Source: Lepidostoma basale
Lineage: Eukaryota > Arthropoda > Insecta > Trichoptera > Lepidostomatidae
Reading direction: 5' to 3'
Length of the DNA stretch: 64,000 bases
Assembly: GCA_022606425.2 (NCBI GenBank)
Contig: JAHDVF020001598.1
Span: forward strand, 568,873 to 632,872
Below the pieces are notes generated by a model, which did not search any database, was not told the origin of the DNA, and saw only the letters and a program-made list of their open reading frames with translations. Positions within the stretch are counted from its first letter, which is position 1, and each line of letters starts with the position of its first letter. Positions 51,125 through 61,529 of this stretch are shown piece by piece. The position numbers and the translations under genes are program-made.

Positions 51125-51570
51125 GAGCAAAACAAAACAAACAAACCATCACGCCGTTTCCCCGCAGGGGTAGGCAGAGAGAATGGATCCTGGCAAACCT
51201 CTCTAGCGTCCTCCACATTCATACAACGAGTCATACACGCACGTCGATTCCTCCGACTTCTAGCATGACCAACCTTTAAAATTGGATTAATTTGGTCATG
51301 CCATGTTTTCCTCGGTCTGCCTCGACTCCGTACCCCATTTACATCATTAACGTATACTTTCTTAACCATTCTTTCTCCATCCATGCGTTCCGTATGTCCG
51401 AACCAACGCAGCGATATTTTCATACTTTTGTTCATAATACCTTCTTCCGCTCTACATTCCTTTCTTATATCAGCATTTGAGATTCTGTCGTATATCGTTC
51501 TACCACACATACGTCTTAGGGACCTCATCTCTACCACATTTATTCTGCTCTCATCCTTCTTCTGCCAGTG
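51125..51570 (-). mobile_element. RTE-A LINE 3' end (TTG-tail subfamily)
   Basis: The open minus frame begins at HWQKKDESRINVVEMRSLRR, then MCGRTIYDRISNADIRKECR, WFGHTERMDGERMVKKVYVN, GRPRKTWHDQINPILKVGHA and CMNVEDAREVCQD; about 25 bases are lost near 51190. The tail on this strand is GGTTTGTTTGTTTTG. Confidence 0.88.
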
Positions 51571-51582
51571 AGCACATATATG

Positions 51583-51683
51583 AATTATGAATGTTGAGGA
51601 ATCGAGAGAATTATACCAGGAAAGAACGGTGTGGCAGTCCATTATTTCTGCCTATTCTTTTGGAGAGACGGGGTTAGTTAGTT
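51583..51683 (+). mobile_element. RTE-A LINE 3'-terminal fragment (TTAG-tail)
   Basis: ATGAATGTTGAGGAATCGAG, GGTGTGGCAGTCCATTATTT and GGGGTTAGTTAGTTAA. Head to head with the preceding copy but from the other subfamily, so two insertions rather than one inverted copy. Confidence 0.75.
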
Positions 51684-51724
51684 AATAAAAGTCGTATTAC
51701 CTATACAAAGTGTCTAAAACAAAG

Positions 51725-52200
51725 TTTATAGGTATCGTTTATTAATATGTTATGTGGAGATGTTAGACGACTTCTTTTTGCCTGAATTGCAAAACTTTCC
51801 TGGCTATAACCAAAGAATATGGTTTCAGCAGGACGGAGCAACGCCACACACATCATCATCGTCTCTGCCACGAGTTCGTGAAATTTCCCCTGGAATGATC
51901 TCCAGGAGAGGTGACATAAATTGACCTCCACGCAGTCCTGATTTACCTAACCCCCCGGACTTTTTCCTGTGGGATTATCTCAAATCTAAAGTTTACGCCA
52001 ATAAACCGACTTAATAACGAAAAAATATTCGTCACGAAAGCTATCACGGAGTCTGCCTGCCAAGCCGTTATTAGAAGTTTTACTGTTCGACTAAATGAGT
52101 GCCGCGAACGCGAGGGTTTACATTTTGACGATATTATTGTGTTCTTTAATAACTAATAAACATTTTTTCGATACATGGGTAACTTTTTTTAATCGATCCA
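51725..52200 (+). pseudogene. mariner-group transposase C-terminal half
   Basis: Frames read LLICYVEMLDDFFLPELQNF, RIWFQQDGATPHTSSSS, MISRRGDIN, PPRSPDL and PPDFFLWDYLKSKVYANKPT, then a degraded end. QQDGATPH holds the second and PPDF the third catalytic Asp, about 40 residues apart, longer than the 34 of classic mariner. Frameshifts near 51950 and 52010 and an amber-type change before PPRSP break it. The N-terminal half and left end are missing. Confidence 0.85.
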
Positions 52201-52364
52201 CTAAATATAAATTTTCTTTTGTAACACCGATTTTTAAAAATTTAATTTAATTAAGTGTTATCGTCTATCTAGGATCTTGTCTTTCGGGAGTATCAACCCA
52301 AAGGCTGCTTTCCCTTATTTGGAATTGATTTTGGTGGGAATTGCCCTTCACAGTTACCCTCATG

Positions 52365-52505
52365 TACCTTGACGATCTTCGTGCTTAGTGCCTTGACTGC
52401 CACACCGATGGTCCCGGGTTCGATACCCGGCGATGGGAGTGTGATTGTCACGCTGTCTTTCAATGAAGTTATATTAGCTACCTATAACATGCCTCGAAAA
52501 TCAAC
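52365..52505 (+). mobile_element. tRNA-derived SINE, SINE-1-related
   Basis: GATCTTCGTGCTTAGTGCCT (A-box region), GGTCCCGGGTTCGATACCCG (B box) and GTGTGATTGTCACGCTGTCT (as in SINE-1). The body after 52460 differs from SINE-1. It does not fold as a complete tRNA (no acceptor stem). Confidence 0.75.
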
Positions 52506-52576
52506 GATAGCTAGGGGAAGCCCGGGCAAAGCGGATGCCCTGGGCAAAGCGAATTTGCTTATTTACCTACCACAAA

Positions 52577-52698
52577 ATTTAACTAACTAACTAACTATCA
52601 CGCCGTCTCCGCGAAAGGGTAGGCAGAAAGAATGGACTGCCACACTTTTCTTTCCTGACATATTTCTCTCGCATCTTCAACATTCATACATCGTGTTC
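52577..52698 (-). mobile_element. RTE-A LINE 3' fragment
   Basis: AACTAACTAACTAACTATCA, CGCCGTCTCCGCGAAAGGGT and ATTCATACATCGTG. Confidence 0.75.
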
Positions 52699-53118
52699 CA
52701 GCCTAAAACTCAACACTTGTCACTTTGACACTCGGATAAGCGGAACTTCCTGATGGTGCAGCACGCATACTCTCACGTCACGTTTCCAAATAATCACCGG
52801 TCTCGAATTGATCTATTTATTTCCGCCCCAAGCATTACGACATTCCTACTGAATGCCCACTTTTTAGACGGAAGGAAACTGACGTGAGATCGCGGGAGCG
52901 TAAGGATGGTCCTTACTGTAGCACTGGCAACTGGAGACTTCTCCCTTATCTCAAAGAGTTCTGAATATAAAGCCAACCCTGACTAAGGGTGGCTGGTTTT
53001 CCCGTTACCTCAAGTCCATTCCGTTCCGTGACATATTTATGCACATTCAAATTACAAAATTAAAACTAACCACACCGTAAGGCTTTACCTTCACCGTGTA
53101 GGCCAATTAGATCCATTT
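52699..53118. other. unassigned region
   Basis: No recognised feature; a 60-codon minus frame at 52794-52976 has no domain. Confidence 0.35.
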
Positions 53119-53120
53119 AG

Positions 53121-54471
53121 GGTAGACCGAGGCGAATCGGATCACTTTTTTTTTGAGAATATTTAAATCATACTACAGTATAATATATGAATTTTTTATT
53201 GACAAAATAATAATCAGTAACAATCTAGCTACGCAAACAACATTTTAAAACTTAAAATTTTCATTAATTCTCCAAAATATGAACTAAAAACTTGAAAGAC
53301 AGAAATATCCGAATCGCCCCAATTATCGGGGCGAATAGGATCGTACATAACATATATAACTAAATTAAAATTTTCTTAACACCTAGCTTTGGAATCATTA
53401 CCAACATTTAGATCATGAATATTCAGATCAATATTTATAAGTAACACATAAATCACATATATACGGGCCTTTTTTTACTGTTTCTAAAGTCTTGAAGAAT
53501 TCGGCTCTTTCGGAATTCGGAATTCTTTTCATACCGTCAATTTTTGCTCTAAAGTCTCTAAACAATCCTTCTGTTTTCCAAAAAGTCAACTGCTTATTTC
53601 TTTCCATAAAGCGATGGAACTAGTCCTGACCAGCCATTCCTAACTGCTCTGTTAGAATTGTGTTTAATTTTTTGACGTTCCGCGAATTCAAATGCATATT
53701 TACGAATCGCCTTGGGTGAAATTCCGAAGCCATGACTCGCTAAGTGCAGTAAACGGCCTGCTAAAATCTTTTCTAAGGCTGGCTGTCCACCAATCGTTTT
53801 AATGACACCTCTGGAGAAAGTAACTCTTCTTTGTAGATTCGTTTTTGATAATTCGTAAATCTCAGCAGCCCGACGTAAGGTTAACTATTTGGCCGAGACT
53901 TTATTTGCAGCTTCTCTCATTTCTTGGGACCATTCTCCCGCGTTAGTCTTTCTATTGTACGCGCGAACCATCTACAAGGAAATAAAAACGCATCATTAAC
54001 TTCAAATATAAAACAAATCATTTAAAAATAGTGATCCAATTCGCCCCCGATGACGCGATCCGAATAACCCCATATTAAAGACTTGAAATAAATACTATTT
54101 TCCCATTAACCTATAATATTTTGCTTAAAAACTAAAATGTTTTCTAAAATAAGTCCATTCCCAATCAATATAAGACATATAATTCAAAGTTTTAACACAT
54201 ATCCTTAGAATTACACAAAGAAATGGTAAGCACCTACCTTAGATGCGCAGCAAAATTGTAACACACACAAATACCAGACGCGCTGGCGCGCATCTTTGAC
54301 ACTGATGTACAAGTCGAATAGAATCATTGCCAACCGCAGGAGGTGAGGGGTGTGAAAGGGTCGTAAGGCGCCAGTCACTTGCGTTCCGCGTCAACGCGTT
54401 ATTCAAATATTACCAAATTTCTTATTTTGATCCGATTCACCCACCGATCCGATTCGCCTCGGTCTACCCTA
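53121..54471 (-). mobile_element. pogo-like transposon with deleted catalytic core
   Basis: The terminal repeats GGGTAGACCGAGGCGAATCG and inverted CGATTCGCCTCGGTCTACCC lie at 53121 and 54471, bordered by TA. Subterminal words built on GATC/CGAATCGCC recur (53310-53345, including CGCCCCAATTATCGGGGCG, and 54030-54060, CCAATTCGCCCCCGATGACG), a likely array of transposase binding sites. The interior encodes only the DNA-binding half of a transposase. Confidence 0.85.
53455..53971 (-). pseudogene. pogo-like transposase N-terminal half (psq/HTH)
   Basis: The minus frame begins MVRAYNRKTNAGEWSQEMRE, AANKVSAK, then (stop) LTLRRAAEIYELSKTNLQRR: a pipsqueak-type helix-turn-helix as in insect pogo-like transposases that start MVR.YKRKT. 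It continues LEKILAGRLLHLASHGFGIS, PKAIRKYAFEFAERQKIKHN and, after a shift, FHRFMERNKQLTFWKTEGLF, the CENP-B-like second helix-turn-helix. No DDE domain follows. At least one stop and two shifts make it non-functional. Confidence 0.85.
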
Positions 54472-54479
54472 CATAAAAT

Positions 54480-55136
54480 ATTATAATAAGTCGTTACATA
54501 TCTATTCATATAACACAAAGATGCAAAGGCAAACAAAGACACATAAAACATTACAAAATTTAAACATTGCAATAATGTTAGGTATAACTAACATATATCT
54601 AAAATGTACTGTGACTAAACAACATTTTTATTTAATTAAATTTCTAAATATTTAATAATTTTCTAACTGCCTACCCTGGAGGGGAAACGGCATGATGGTT
54701 TCTTGTCATTGTACCTACTGCTAGGATTATCCTTTATAAGCGCTCTATAGAATTTACTGTTTACATAAACTTTAAGTAAACTAATTTTAATGTTTGGAAC
54801 TAACCCATTTTAACTATTTGACCTAAACAAACAACCTAAATGCATTGTTTGAATAATGCGGGAAATACTGCAATTATGTTTATTGACCTTTTAAAAATAC
54901 CTTTCTATGGTCCTAAGCCAGCACCTTTGACTGTTCGGCCTATACAAATAATATCCAAACAATTATTTATTATTTTATTTGCCGGAAAATACCCGCGATA
55001 ACATTCAAATACCTTTACAGGTCCGCAAACAAAGGTAAAAATTAAATCTACGTAAACAACATCTGCAATTATTTAAATTCTAAATGTCTAGTTGCTAACA
55101 TCTTTGTTTGATTACAAAAATAGCCTAAACACATCG
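54480..55136. other. unassigned AT-rich region
   Basis: Apart from a 40-base RTE-A 3' scrap (54665-54705, GCCTACCCTGGAGGGGAAAC), nothing recognised. Confidence 0.4.
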
Positions 55137-55368
55137 TGGTTTGCACGCGCGTCGATTTCTCTGACTCTTCACGTGGCCGACATTCAATATTTGATTTATT
55201 TGATCGTGCCACGTTTTCCTCGGTCTTCCTCTATTTCTGGTACCATTTACATCATTAACATATAATTTTTTTACCATTCTTTCCATATGTCCAAACCATC
55301 TTAATGATCCTTTCATTATTTTGTTCATGACACCATCATTCGCACCGCATTCACTTCTTATATTCAAA
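55137..55368 (-). mobile_element. RTE-A LINE internal fragment
   Basis: The open minus frame MNIRSECGANDGVMNKIMKG, SLRWFGHMERMVKKLYVND (four codons shorter than relatives), GRPRKTWHDQINQILNVGHV, RRACKPRC. The 3' terminus is missing. Confidence 0.85.
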
Positions 55369-55397
55369 ATTTAACTAGATATCGCTAAAAGTCTTAA

Positions 55398-56046
55398 CCG
55401 TTAGAGTGCTAAGCAGCGATTTTGCGCTGCGGCGATTTGTATCGAAAAGTGCGACGCAGCGCAAAACTGACGCGAGTTTCAGTGCGTTTTTGGCGTTCCG
55501 CGGGAGTGGACGTACGCTGACCTCACACATAATTTATAACGACGGTGCATTTTTATGCTTTTAAAAATAACTTTTTTGCGTTTTTACAATTATTGACAAA
55601 AAAATAGCCATGTCACGTGATAATATTTCAGACGTAAATTCGATGTGTAGTGATTTTGCGGATAGTGAAACAGAAATTAGTAGTGATGACAGCAGTGTCA
55701 TATTACATCGAAGAAAAAGATTGAGAATTGAAAGTGAGTCTTCTTCTTCATCACCATCTTCAGAAACGGAAGAAATACAATCTTTTGACAAATTTTGTTT
55801 TTTTTATAATTTTTATTTTCAAAACCAAATAAAAATATAATAGTAATGATATTTTATGTTTATTTCTTCATATTCATATTAATTAACCTTTTTTCTGTAT
55901 AACCCAAAAAGATTTATTAAAATTGATTAATATTTGTCTAAATGAGAGTGTTTTATTTGACACCATAATTTTTTCCTTTAGAGTAATCAAAATATGCATA
56001 GCATTTTCCAATAGATTTTTACAAAAATTGCTTAGCACTCAAACGG
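55398..56046 (+). mobile_element. piggyBac-like element, internally deleted
   Basis: TTAA at 55394-55397 and 56047-56050 borders inverted ends CCGTTAGAGTGCTAAGCA and TGCTTAGCACTCAAACGG. The TTAA target and end structure are diagnostic of piggyBac. Of 649 bases only an N-terminal transposase stub remains. Subterminal CGCTGCG/GCGACGCAGCGC inverted words lie at 55425-55465. Confidence 0.85.
55610..55840 (+). pseudogene. piggyBac-type transposase N-terminal stub
   Basis: MSRDNISDVNSMCSDFADSE, TEISSDDSSVILHRRKRLRI, ESESSSSSPSSETEEIQSFD: acidic, Ser-rich start as in piggyBac transposases, then AT-rich sequence with no catalytic domain. The stub ends where the internal deletion begins, near residue 65. 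Confidence 0.65.
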
Positions 56047-56102
56047 TTAAGCATGTCGCGAGAGCGATATATCACATACCTATACCCAGTGGCGGAAAAT
56101 GC

Positions 56103-56420
56103 TCACTCGAGTTGATCACTGGTTGGCGGTATCGACATTATAAATTCTTCATCAGTGAAAGAAAATGAAGATGATGTCAGTTTAATATCAATAAGAGCTT
56201 TAGATATGCATTGTTCGACTTGGTTTAACCTCGTTTTCATTGCTGCGAGACTGTACAGACTCAGTGCCATCTTGACGTAATAACAAGCCGCAGGGTTCGA
56301 TTCAATGTGGCCGACGGAGGAGGCCATCGCCTCAGCTGTCACTTTAGCTGTCATTCGGTCGTACCTTTCATACAGATTTGTTACGATGAATCGATGTTTT
56401 TTTAAATTATTTTTTAAATT
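56103..56420 (-). CDS. unrecognised open frame, possible host exon or gene fragment
   Basis: The 83-codon minus frame (ATG at 56354) reads MTAKVTAEAMASSVGHIESN, PAACYYVKMALSLYSLAAMK, TRLNQVEQCISKALIDIKLT and DEEFIMSIPPTSDQLE-stop. The frame stays open upstream of the Met with plausible residues (NLYERYDR). It has balanced, protein-like composition with predicted helices, unlike AT-rich noise, and no RTE, pogo or Jockey motifs. It could be a transposon-captured or processed fragment. No function is proposed. Confidence 0.4.
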   Translation of the reverse strand, partial: NLKNNLKKHRFIVTNLYERYDRMTAKVTAEAMASSVGHIESNPAACYYVKMALSLYSLAAMKTRLNQVEQCISKALIDIKLTSSSFSFTDEEFIMSIPPTSDQLE

Positions 56421-56875
56421 GTATTCGATATATTTTAAGAATGCAAATGATTCTTCATGACATTCCTAGTAAACATAAAATTTCAATATTTATTAATAAA
56501 GCTTTACGAGCGAAATAATCGAGCCTGCAATCAAATCATGTGCATTACTTATTTTAATAAATCTGATTCGATGGAAAAAAATATGGAAAATAAAATAATG
56601 TTCATTGTAATATCTCAAAGAAATATTTTTATATAATTTTAACCCAAGTTTCGCAAAATAATATTATATCATTTAATTTTTATGCAGAAATTGCATGACA
56701 ACACGAATTATTTCAAAGTATCAAAACACCTAGGAATCCAATGTGAAAAAGTACATTTAATAAAATAAAAATAGTATATAAGAAAATAGTTCATCCAAAA
56801 GAGAAGAAAATATTTTTTACATATTAAAGCATGTGCAATTGTTGTGTGTGAAATGGAAGTTAACAAGACTAATAA
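56421..56875. other. unassigned AT-rich region
   Basis: Nothing recognised. Confidence 0.4.
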
Positions 56876-57040
56876 GTTGTCCGTCGTCCACTGCAGAACG
56901 TAAACCTTTCCCAACGCATGTCACCAGTCAGTCCTCCGACAAATATGGCCTGCTCACTGCCATTTCAGTCTGCTTACCTTCTAAGCCATCTCAGATACCT
57001 CGGTTCTTTGTCGAGTAAATTCATTTCTAGCTCTCAAACA
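56876..57040 (-). mobile_element. RTE-B-like LINE 3' fragment with internal deletion
   Basis: GTCCGTCGTCCACTGCAGAA (end of the coding region), then directly GTCCTCCGACAAATATGGCC and TTTGTCGAGTAAATTCATTT (the RQQTKVTEV to HICR region). About 140 bases present at 7900-8040 are missing between. Confidence 0.7.
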
Positions 57041-57428
57041 TGAATAATTCTAACAAAATCGAAGCAAGAGCAGACACTGTCAGAACCAAACATCTCTTAA
57101 GAGTAGCAGAATTGAGAACATTGCGACTTATTGTGGGGAGAACTCTTAGAGATACAATAACCAATGAAGAAATTCGCAAATCCTGCAAAATTGAAGACAT
57201 AGTGAGTTGGAATAGGTAGAGAAGATGATTCTGGAGGGACCACATTGAGAGAATGAATTCAGGAAGAATTCCTAATATCGTGATACATGAGACTCCAGAG
57301 GGCCGTCGACCACCAGAACGACCACCAAAGAGATGGAGAGAAGGCTGGTCGTCTCCATCACAGGAAGAAAGTTGATATCCTGCATAAACAGATCACAAGA
57401 TCTACAATCAGAAGAATAAGAAGATGAA
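57041..57428 (+). mobile_element. RTE-E LINE 3' end
   Basis: LLRVAELRTLRLIVGRTLRD, TITNEEIRKSCKIEDIVSWN, then two stops, RDHIERMNSGRIPN, RRPPERPPKRWREGWSSPSQ. Ends in GAAGAATAAGAAGATGAAGA. More complete than the 7.0 kb copy. Confidence 0.85.
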
Positions 57429-57607
57429 GAAGAACATGAATATCGCTGGTTATGATATCATATGGAAGCTTTATTAAATTAAGAGTGTAATGAAGGAATA
57501 GGGTGGTGATTGAAAACATGTTTTTGTATTCAATATATATTTTATTGAGTTTTTACGATCTACCGATTCTATTAGTACTGTCAGAAAGAATCGGCAAAGA
57601 AAACTGA

Positions 57608-58122
57608 CAGACTGAACAAACAAACACAAACAAACCATTACGCCGTTTCTCCGCAGGGGTAGGCAGAGAATGGACCACCACACTACTCTATCCTGGCAAA
57701 CCTCTCTAGCTTCCTCCACATTCATACAACGAGTCATACACGTACGTTGATTCCTCCAACTTCTAACATGACCAACCTTTAAAATTTGATTAATTTGGTC
57801 ATGCCATGTTTTCCTCGGTCTGCCTCAACTTCGTACCCCATTTACATCATTTACGTATACTTTCTTAACCATTCTTTCTCCATCCTTACGTTCCATATGT
57901 CTGAACCAACGCAGCGATCCTTTCATAATTTTGTTCATAATACCTTCTTCCGCTCTACATTCCTTTCTTATATCAGCATTTGAGATTCTGTCGTTTATCG
58001 TTCTACCACACATACGTCTTAGGGACCTCATCTCTACCGCATTTATTCTGCTCTCATCCTTCTTCTGCCAGTTCCATGCTTCGCTTCCATACATTAGGGT
58101 TGGGACCAGAACTCCATTGTGA
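57608..58122 (-). mobile_element. RTE-A LINE 3' end (TTG-tail subfamily)
   Basis: Frames: LMYGSEAWNWQKKDESRINA, RRMCGRTINDRISNADIRKE, WFRHMERKDGERMVKKVYVN, then a stop, HDQINQILK-like and CMNVEEAREVCQDRVVW. The 5' end abuts 20 bases of a plus-strand copy, giving the palindrome CCATTGTGAACGGCCGTTCA (CAATGG) at 58113-58140. Confidence 0.9.
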
Positions 58123-58270
58123 ACGGCCGTTCACAATGGAGTATTAAAAATAAAATAAAGCTGTGTTCCAGTGTCTGCAACTCGCTGCTTCTTCTTTCAA
58201 GAAGTAGATCTGAAACAATGTACAAAAAGGCCATGAATACATGCAAAGGTTAATTAAAAATATATAGGAA

Positions 58271-60833
58271 TTAGTTGGACCTTTGTATTTGGGTTAGTGT
58301 TAATAATTTTCTATATTTATTGCTCTGACTCGATGCTCGATTAATTTCTAAATTTAAATTATTTTTGGTTTTACAATAATTATTTAATAAAATATTTATC
58401 CATACAGTTGTAGACATTTCGAGAAGTGAAAATATGGAAGATTTACAAATGTTGCATGCATCAGATTTAAAATTATCAATTTCTAATTTTTCCAGTATTA
58501 AAGTCTTCAAAACATATTTTTGATTTCTTAAGTTTTGGAAAAAGACTTCAAACTTTTCCGTTATCAATGTTTGGAAAATTTGATAAGCTACCAGACCAAC
58601 AGTCAAAGATTGACTAGATGGATATTTAAGCCCCCCGCGGTTTAAGGTTTCCAAATAAGATACGTTCGATGAATAATCTACAATCAAATCACGAGAAGAG
58701 GTCAGAATCTCCAGGCACCCTTCGCATTGACACTTTTCAGTAATTTTTTTTGCAACATACCCGCAAATATATACGAGTACTTCATGTGATAGGTCATCTA
58801 TCTCTACCTCATGGCTCAATAACAATATGTCATCAATCACTTCATCTGAAATTAAGTCTCCCGAGTTTTCATCAATGGAAGTCATAGATGAAAAAATTTC
58901 TCTAATGGTAATAACACCCGAAAGATGAGAATTAAATTTAAGTAGACCCATAAGTTTAATTTTTTTCTCAGATTCTAGAATTTGTTGAACGGAGATATGA
59001 TAATTTGTTCCGCTCATACGGCGATATACACCAAAACGTTTTTCTAATGGATCGGTCTGAAACTTTCCTAGAAGAACATACTGGGCATTGCACTTATTCA
59101 ATAAATATTCCACCAGCTCTATCATTGCCTGTGTGGTGTGGAAGAGAGCCGAATATGTCTCCTTGGTCAGTCTGCCTCTATTTTGAGAATTCCATATTTG
59201 TAACCATTGGCAAAATTTTAAAAAGAATTGAATACTACTCTGCTCCAAACTGTGAATAGGTTCGGCAAGAGGCAAAAGTAAGTTTGAACCTTTTTCAGGA
59301 TGCTTTACATTAACGCATGTCCACCAATCGCAAATAATTTTTAAAAAATCCCGTGTACCTGAAGATTCTTCCCCAAGATATGACTCTAAGGCCGCTATAT
59401 TTTTATCATTGAATAAATTGATAACTAATTGAACATTTTGCCGTTCTAATTTTGTCGGATATAATGTTTTCTGAGATAATGCATAGGCTTGTTTTATTGG
59501 TAACATTTTCTCTAATTCATAAACTTTAGCTAAATGTTCCATTTTGCATACTTTATATTCATGAAAATTGTTAAATGATGGAATATAAAATGTGGAATTC
59601 CTAGTGTTCAACCAGTTATTTCGTATATTTTTAAAAATGTGAACAGTGTCAAACAAAAAAATATTTTTTTATTTGAATCAAACGGTGAGGGAATACTTGA
59701 TTTCATCACACCGCCACACATCCTTTTAAACAAATTTCTATTCACCTGATTATTATCACTAATAACACTTAAAATTTCATAACCCACATTACTGAGTACC
59801 CCCAAAACCTTTGTGACGATTTCCAATAAATAATGACTATCTAAATTTTTTACAGGAAAAATACCAACAACATCAGTTTTACCAGAAAATACTGATGTAA
59901 CCATAAAGGTTTGCACCGTGGTGGCTAATTCTAAATTTTTATTCATAGAAAACCCTTGGAGTTTCCCACCTTTATAATTAACTTCTGGTTTCACATATAT
60001 TTCATCTAATAAGAGATTCACTAACCTTTCATTAGCTGGTAATCTTTTAATTGTTTCTTCGAGATATTTCTTATGTATTATCCCAGTGCAATTAGAACCT
60101 ACGTTAAATGTTTTGATGTAATTTGGGTGAGGTAGCACTAACAAACCAGAATCCCGTAAAAAACGATATGCGGCAGGATACATAAAAAACATTGAGCTAC
60201 TAAATATCAATAATTCTGTTGAATATTTATTCTTTGAGCTAACCCATAAACTTAATTGTTGTTCAATGAACTGTAAAATTTTTTTGTCTTCAGTACCAGA
60301 ATATAATTGTTGTAATTTTGTTGTTACATCATTAACTATTTCAGTGGCTGTTAGTGAATCTATGATTGTATTGTCTAGTGAACTTAACAAATTCTCAAGT
60401 TTTGAAAACCGATCACATTTTAAGTCTTTCCCCAAAACCCACAGAAATTTCTTTATATCTAACTCATTATTATTATAAAATATTTTAATATCAAATTGAT
60501 CAGTTATTGTAATGGAATGTGAAATTGAAGCTTTACGATTGAAATTTAATTTGTATAAAATAATATGATCATCAAATATTTTTGATCCCCAATTCCTGAT
60601 ATTGAACTTCAGCGGTTGGTTCAATATATCCTCCATCCTCGAAATTTGGTCCGATACGAGCCAATTGGTGTTTGCTTCGTCAGACCGCCTCAAAATATCA
60701 GCTCGTCTTTGGGAAGGATCTTGTCGTGAAGTAGTCTCTGGCTTGGAAAGATACGAAGGCAAGTTTGGGAAAATCGATGGAACTGCTCCATTTCGAAGGC
60801 GCGTTCTTTTCTTTGGCAAGATGTGTACTTGGT
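58271..60833 (-). pseudogene. P-element/THAP9-like transposase, exon 2, one frameshift
   Basis: It begins DQVHILPKKRTRLRNGAVPS, completing the THAP domain with its AVPSIF motif. Recognised blocks: LLLDEIYVKPEVNYKGGKL (likely first catalytic Asp), VISDNNQVNRNLF (second), FDTVHIFKNIRNNWLN, then GKFQTDPLEKRFGVYRRMSG and VYICGYVAKKITEKCQCEGC in the C-terminal half, all in P-superfamily order. The frame changes at a run of seven A (59655-59661; seven T in sense), between SNKKIFF and FDTVH; an eighth base would restore it. Both halves are otherwise open (416 and 461 codons). It is therefore either a very young pseudogene or a homopolymer sequencing error. Confidence 0.85.
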
Positions 60834-61053
60834 CTGAAAACCGAATAAATAAAAACATTACATATTGTGCCTACTAAATTAACTATAGCAAATCTGAAGC
60901 ACATTCGAATTCATATAGTTATGACGGTATTTTTTCAAATGTATGTTCAAATTAATATACGAGTACAGCTATAATTTCACTTTATTTCATCACAATTTCA
61001 TCACTGTATATTTAAACTACTTTTAATTACAGAAGGAAGAAGAAAATATATAC

Positions 61054-61270
61054 CTCCAAAAGAAAACTTGTCCTCTGTAAGGATGTCACTGGTATGAAAA
61101 TGTTTCGAACATACAATCATATGTCGTTTGACCACTAAATTTTTTCGAGGAATGCAGGACACCCACTTTTTGGACATTTCGGCATCGAGGGGGAATTTGA
61201 ATCCGGAGACATATTCCCCTTGATTTGCATAGTTGGATTTGCAGCCGGGAACACAGCATTTTCTAGGCAT
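61054..61270 (-). CDS. THAP domain exon of the P-superfamily transposase
   Basis: 72 codons plus one base from ATG at 61270: MPRKCCVPGCKSNY, FKFPLDAE, W36, C54-x2-H57 (VCSKHF), forming the C2CH zinc site of a THAP domain with C6 and C10. The donor GGAG/GTATAT joins in phase 1 to TTTTCAG/ACCAAG at 60833, restoring the RTRLRNGAVPSIF end of the domain. Reading through the donor ends after 17 non-homologous residues, which supports splicing. THAP domains bind the transposon's own subterminal DNA. Confidence 0.85.
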
Positions 61271-61529
61271 CTAAAATGATAACATTCGAAACGATAACAT
61301 TTAACTTATTTAAATAAAAATATATTATTTATACTTTTAATATCCAACATCACTAATCTATATTGAAAGAACAACTGCAAATGGCAAACTTGAGGTTATT
61401 CAATTGAAATTGAAATATTTTGCTTGAATTACATCTCAATACACAATATTTTGTTTTTGATAACACACATTGATTTAACTTATTGAACGCTAAGGCATTA
61501 ACTTTGTGGAATTCCATAGTTATATACTT

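Larger units (their letters stand above)
58271..61270 (-). mobile_element. P-superfamily (THAP) DNA transposon, nearly intact gene
   Basis: A THAP DNA-binding exon and a transposase exon lie in order on the minus strand, separated by a 220-base intron (60834-61053). Joined and ignoring one frameshift, they would give about 925 residues, within the range of THAP9/P-element-like transposases. Terminal inverted repeats and an 8-bp target duplication were sought on both sides and not found, so the element borders are unknown. Confidence 0.8.

Noticed and set aside
52365..52450. Possible tRNA gene on the plus strand
   Set aside because: A B box is present, but the 5' part cannot form a cloverleaf and the same body words occur in SINE-1.
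58271..61270. Host THAP gene rather than transposon
   Set aside because: The downstream frame carries P-superfamily transposase blocks with likely catalytic Asp residues and a frameshift. Without terminal repeats, domestication cannot be fully excluded, but the break argues against a host gene.
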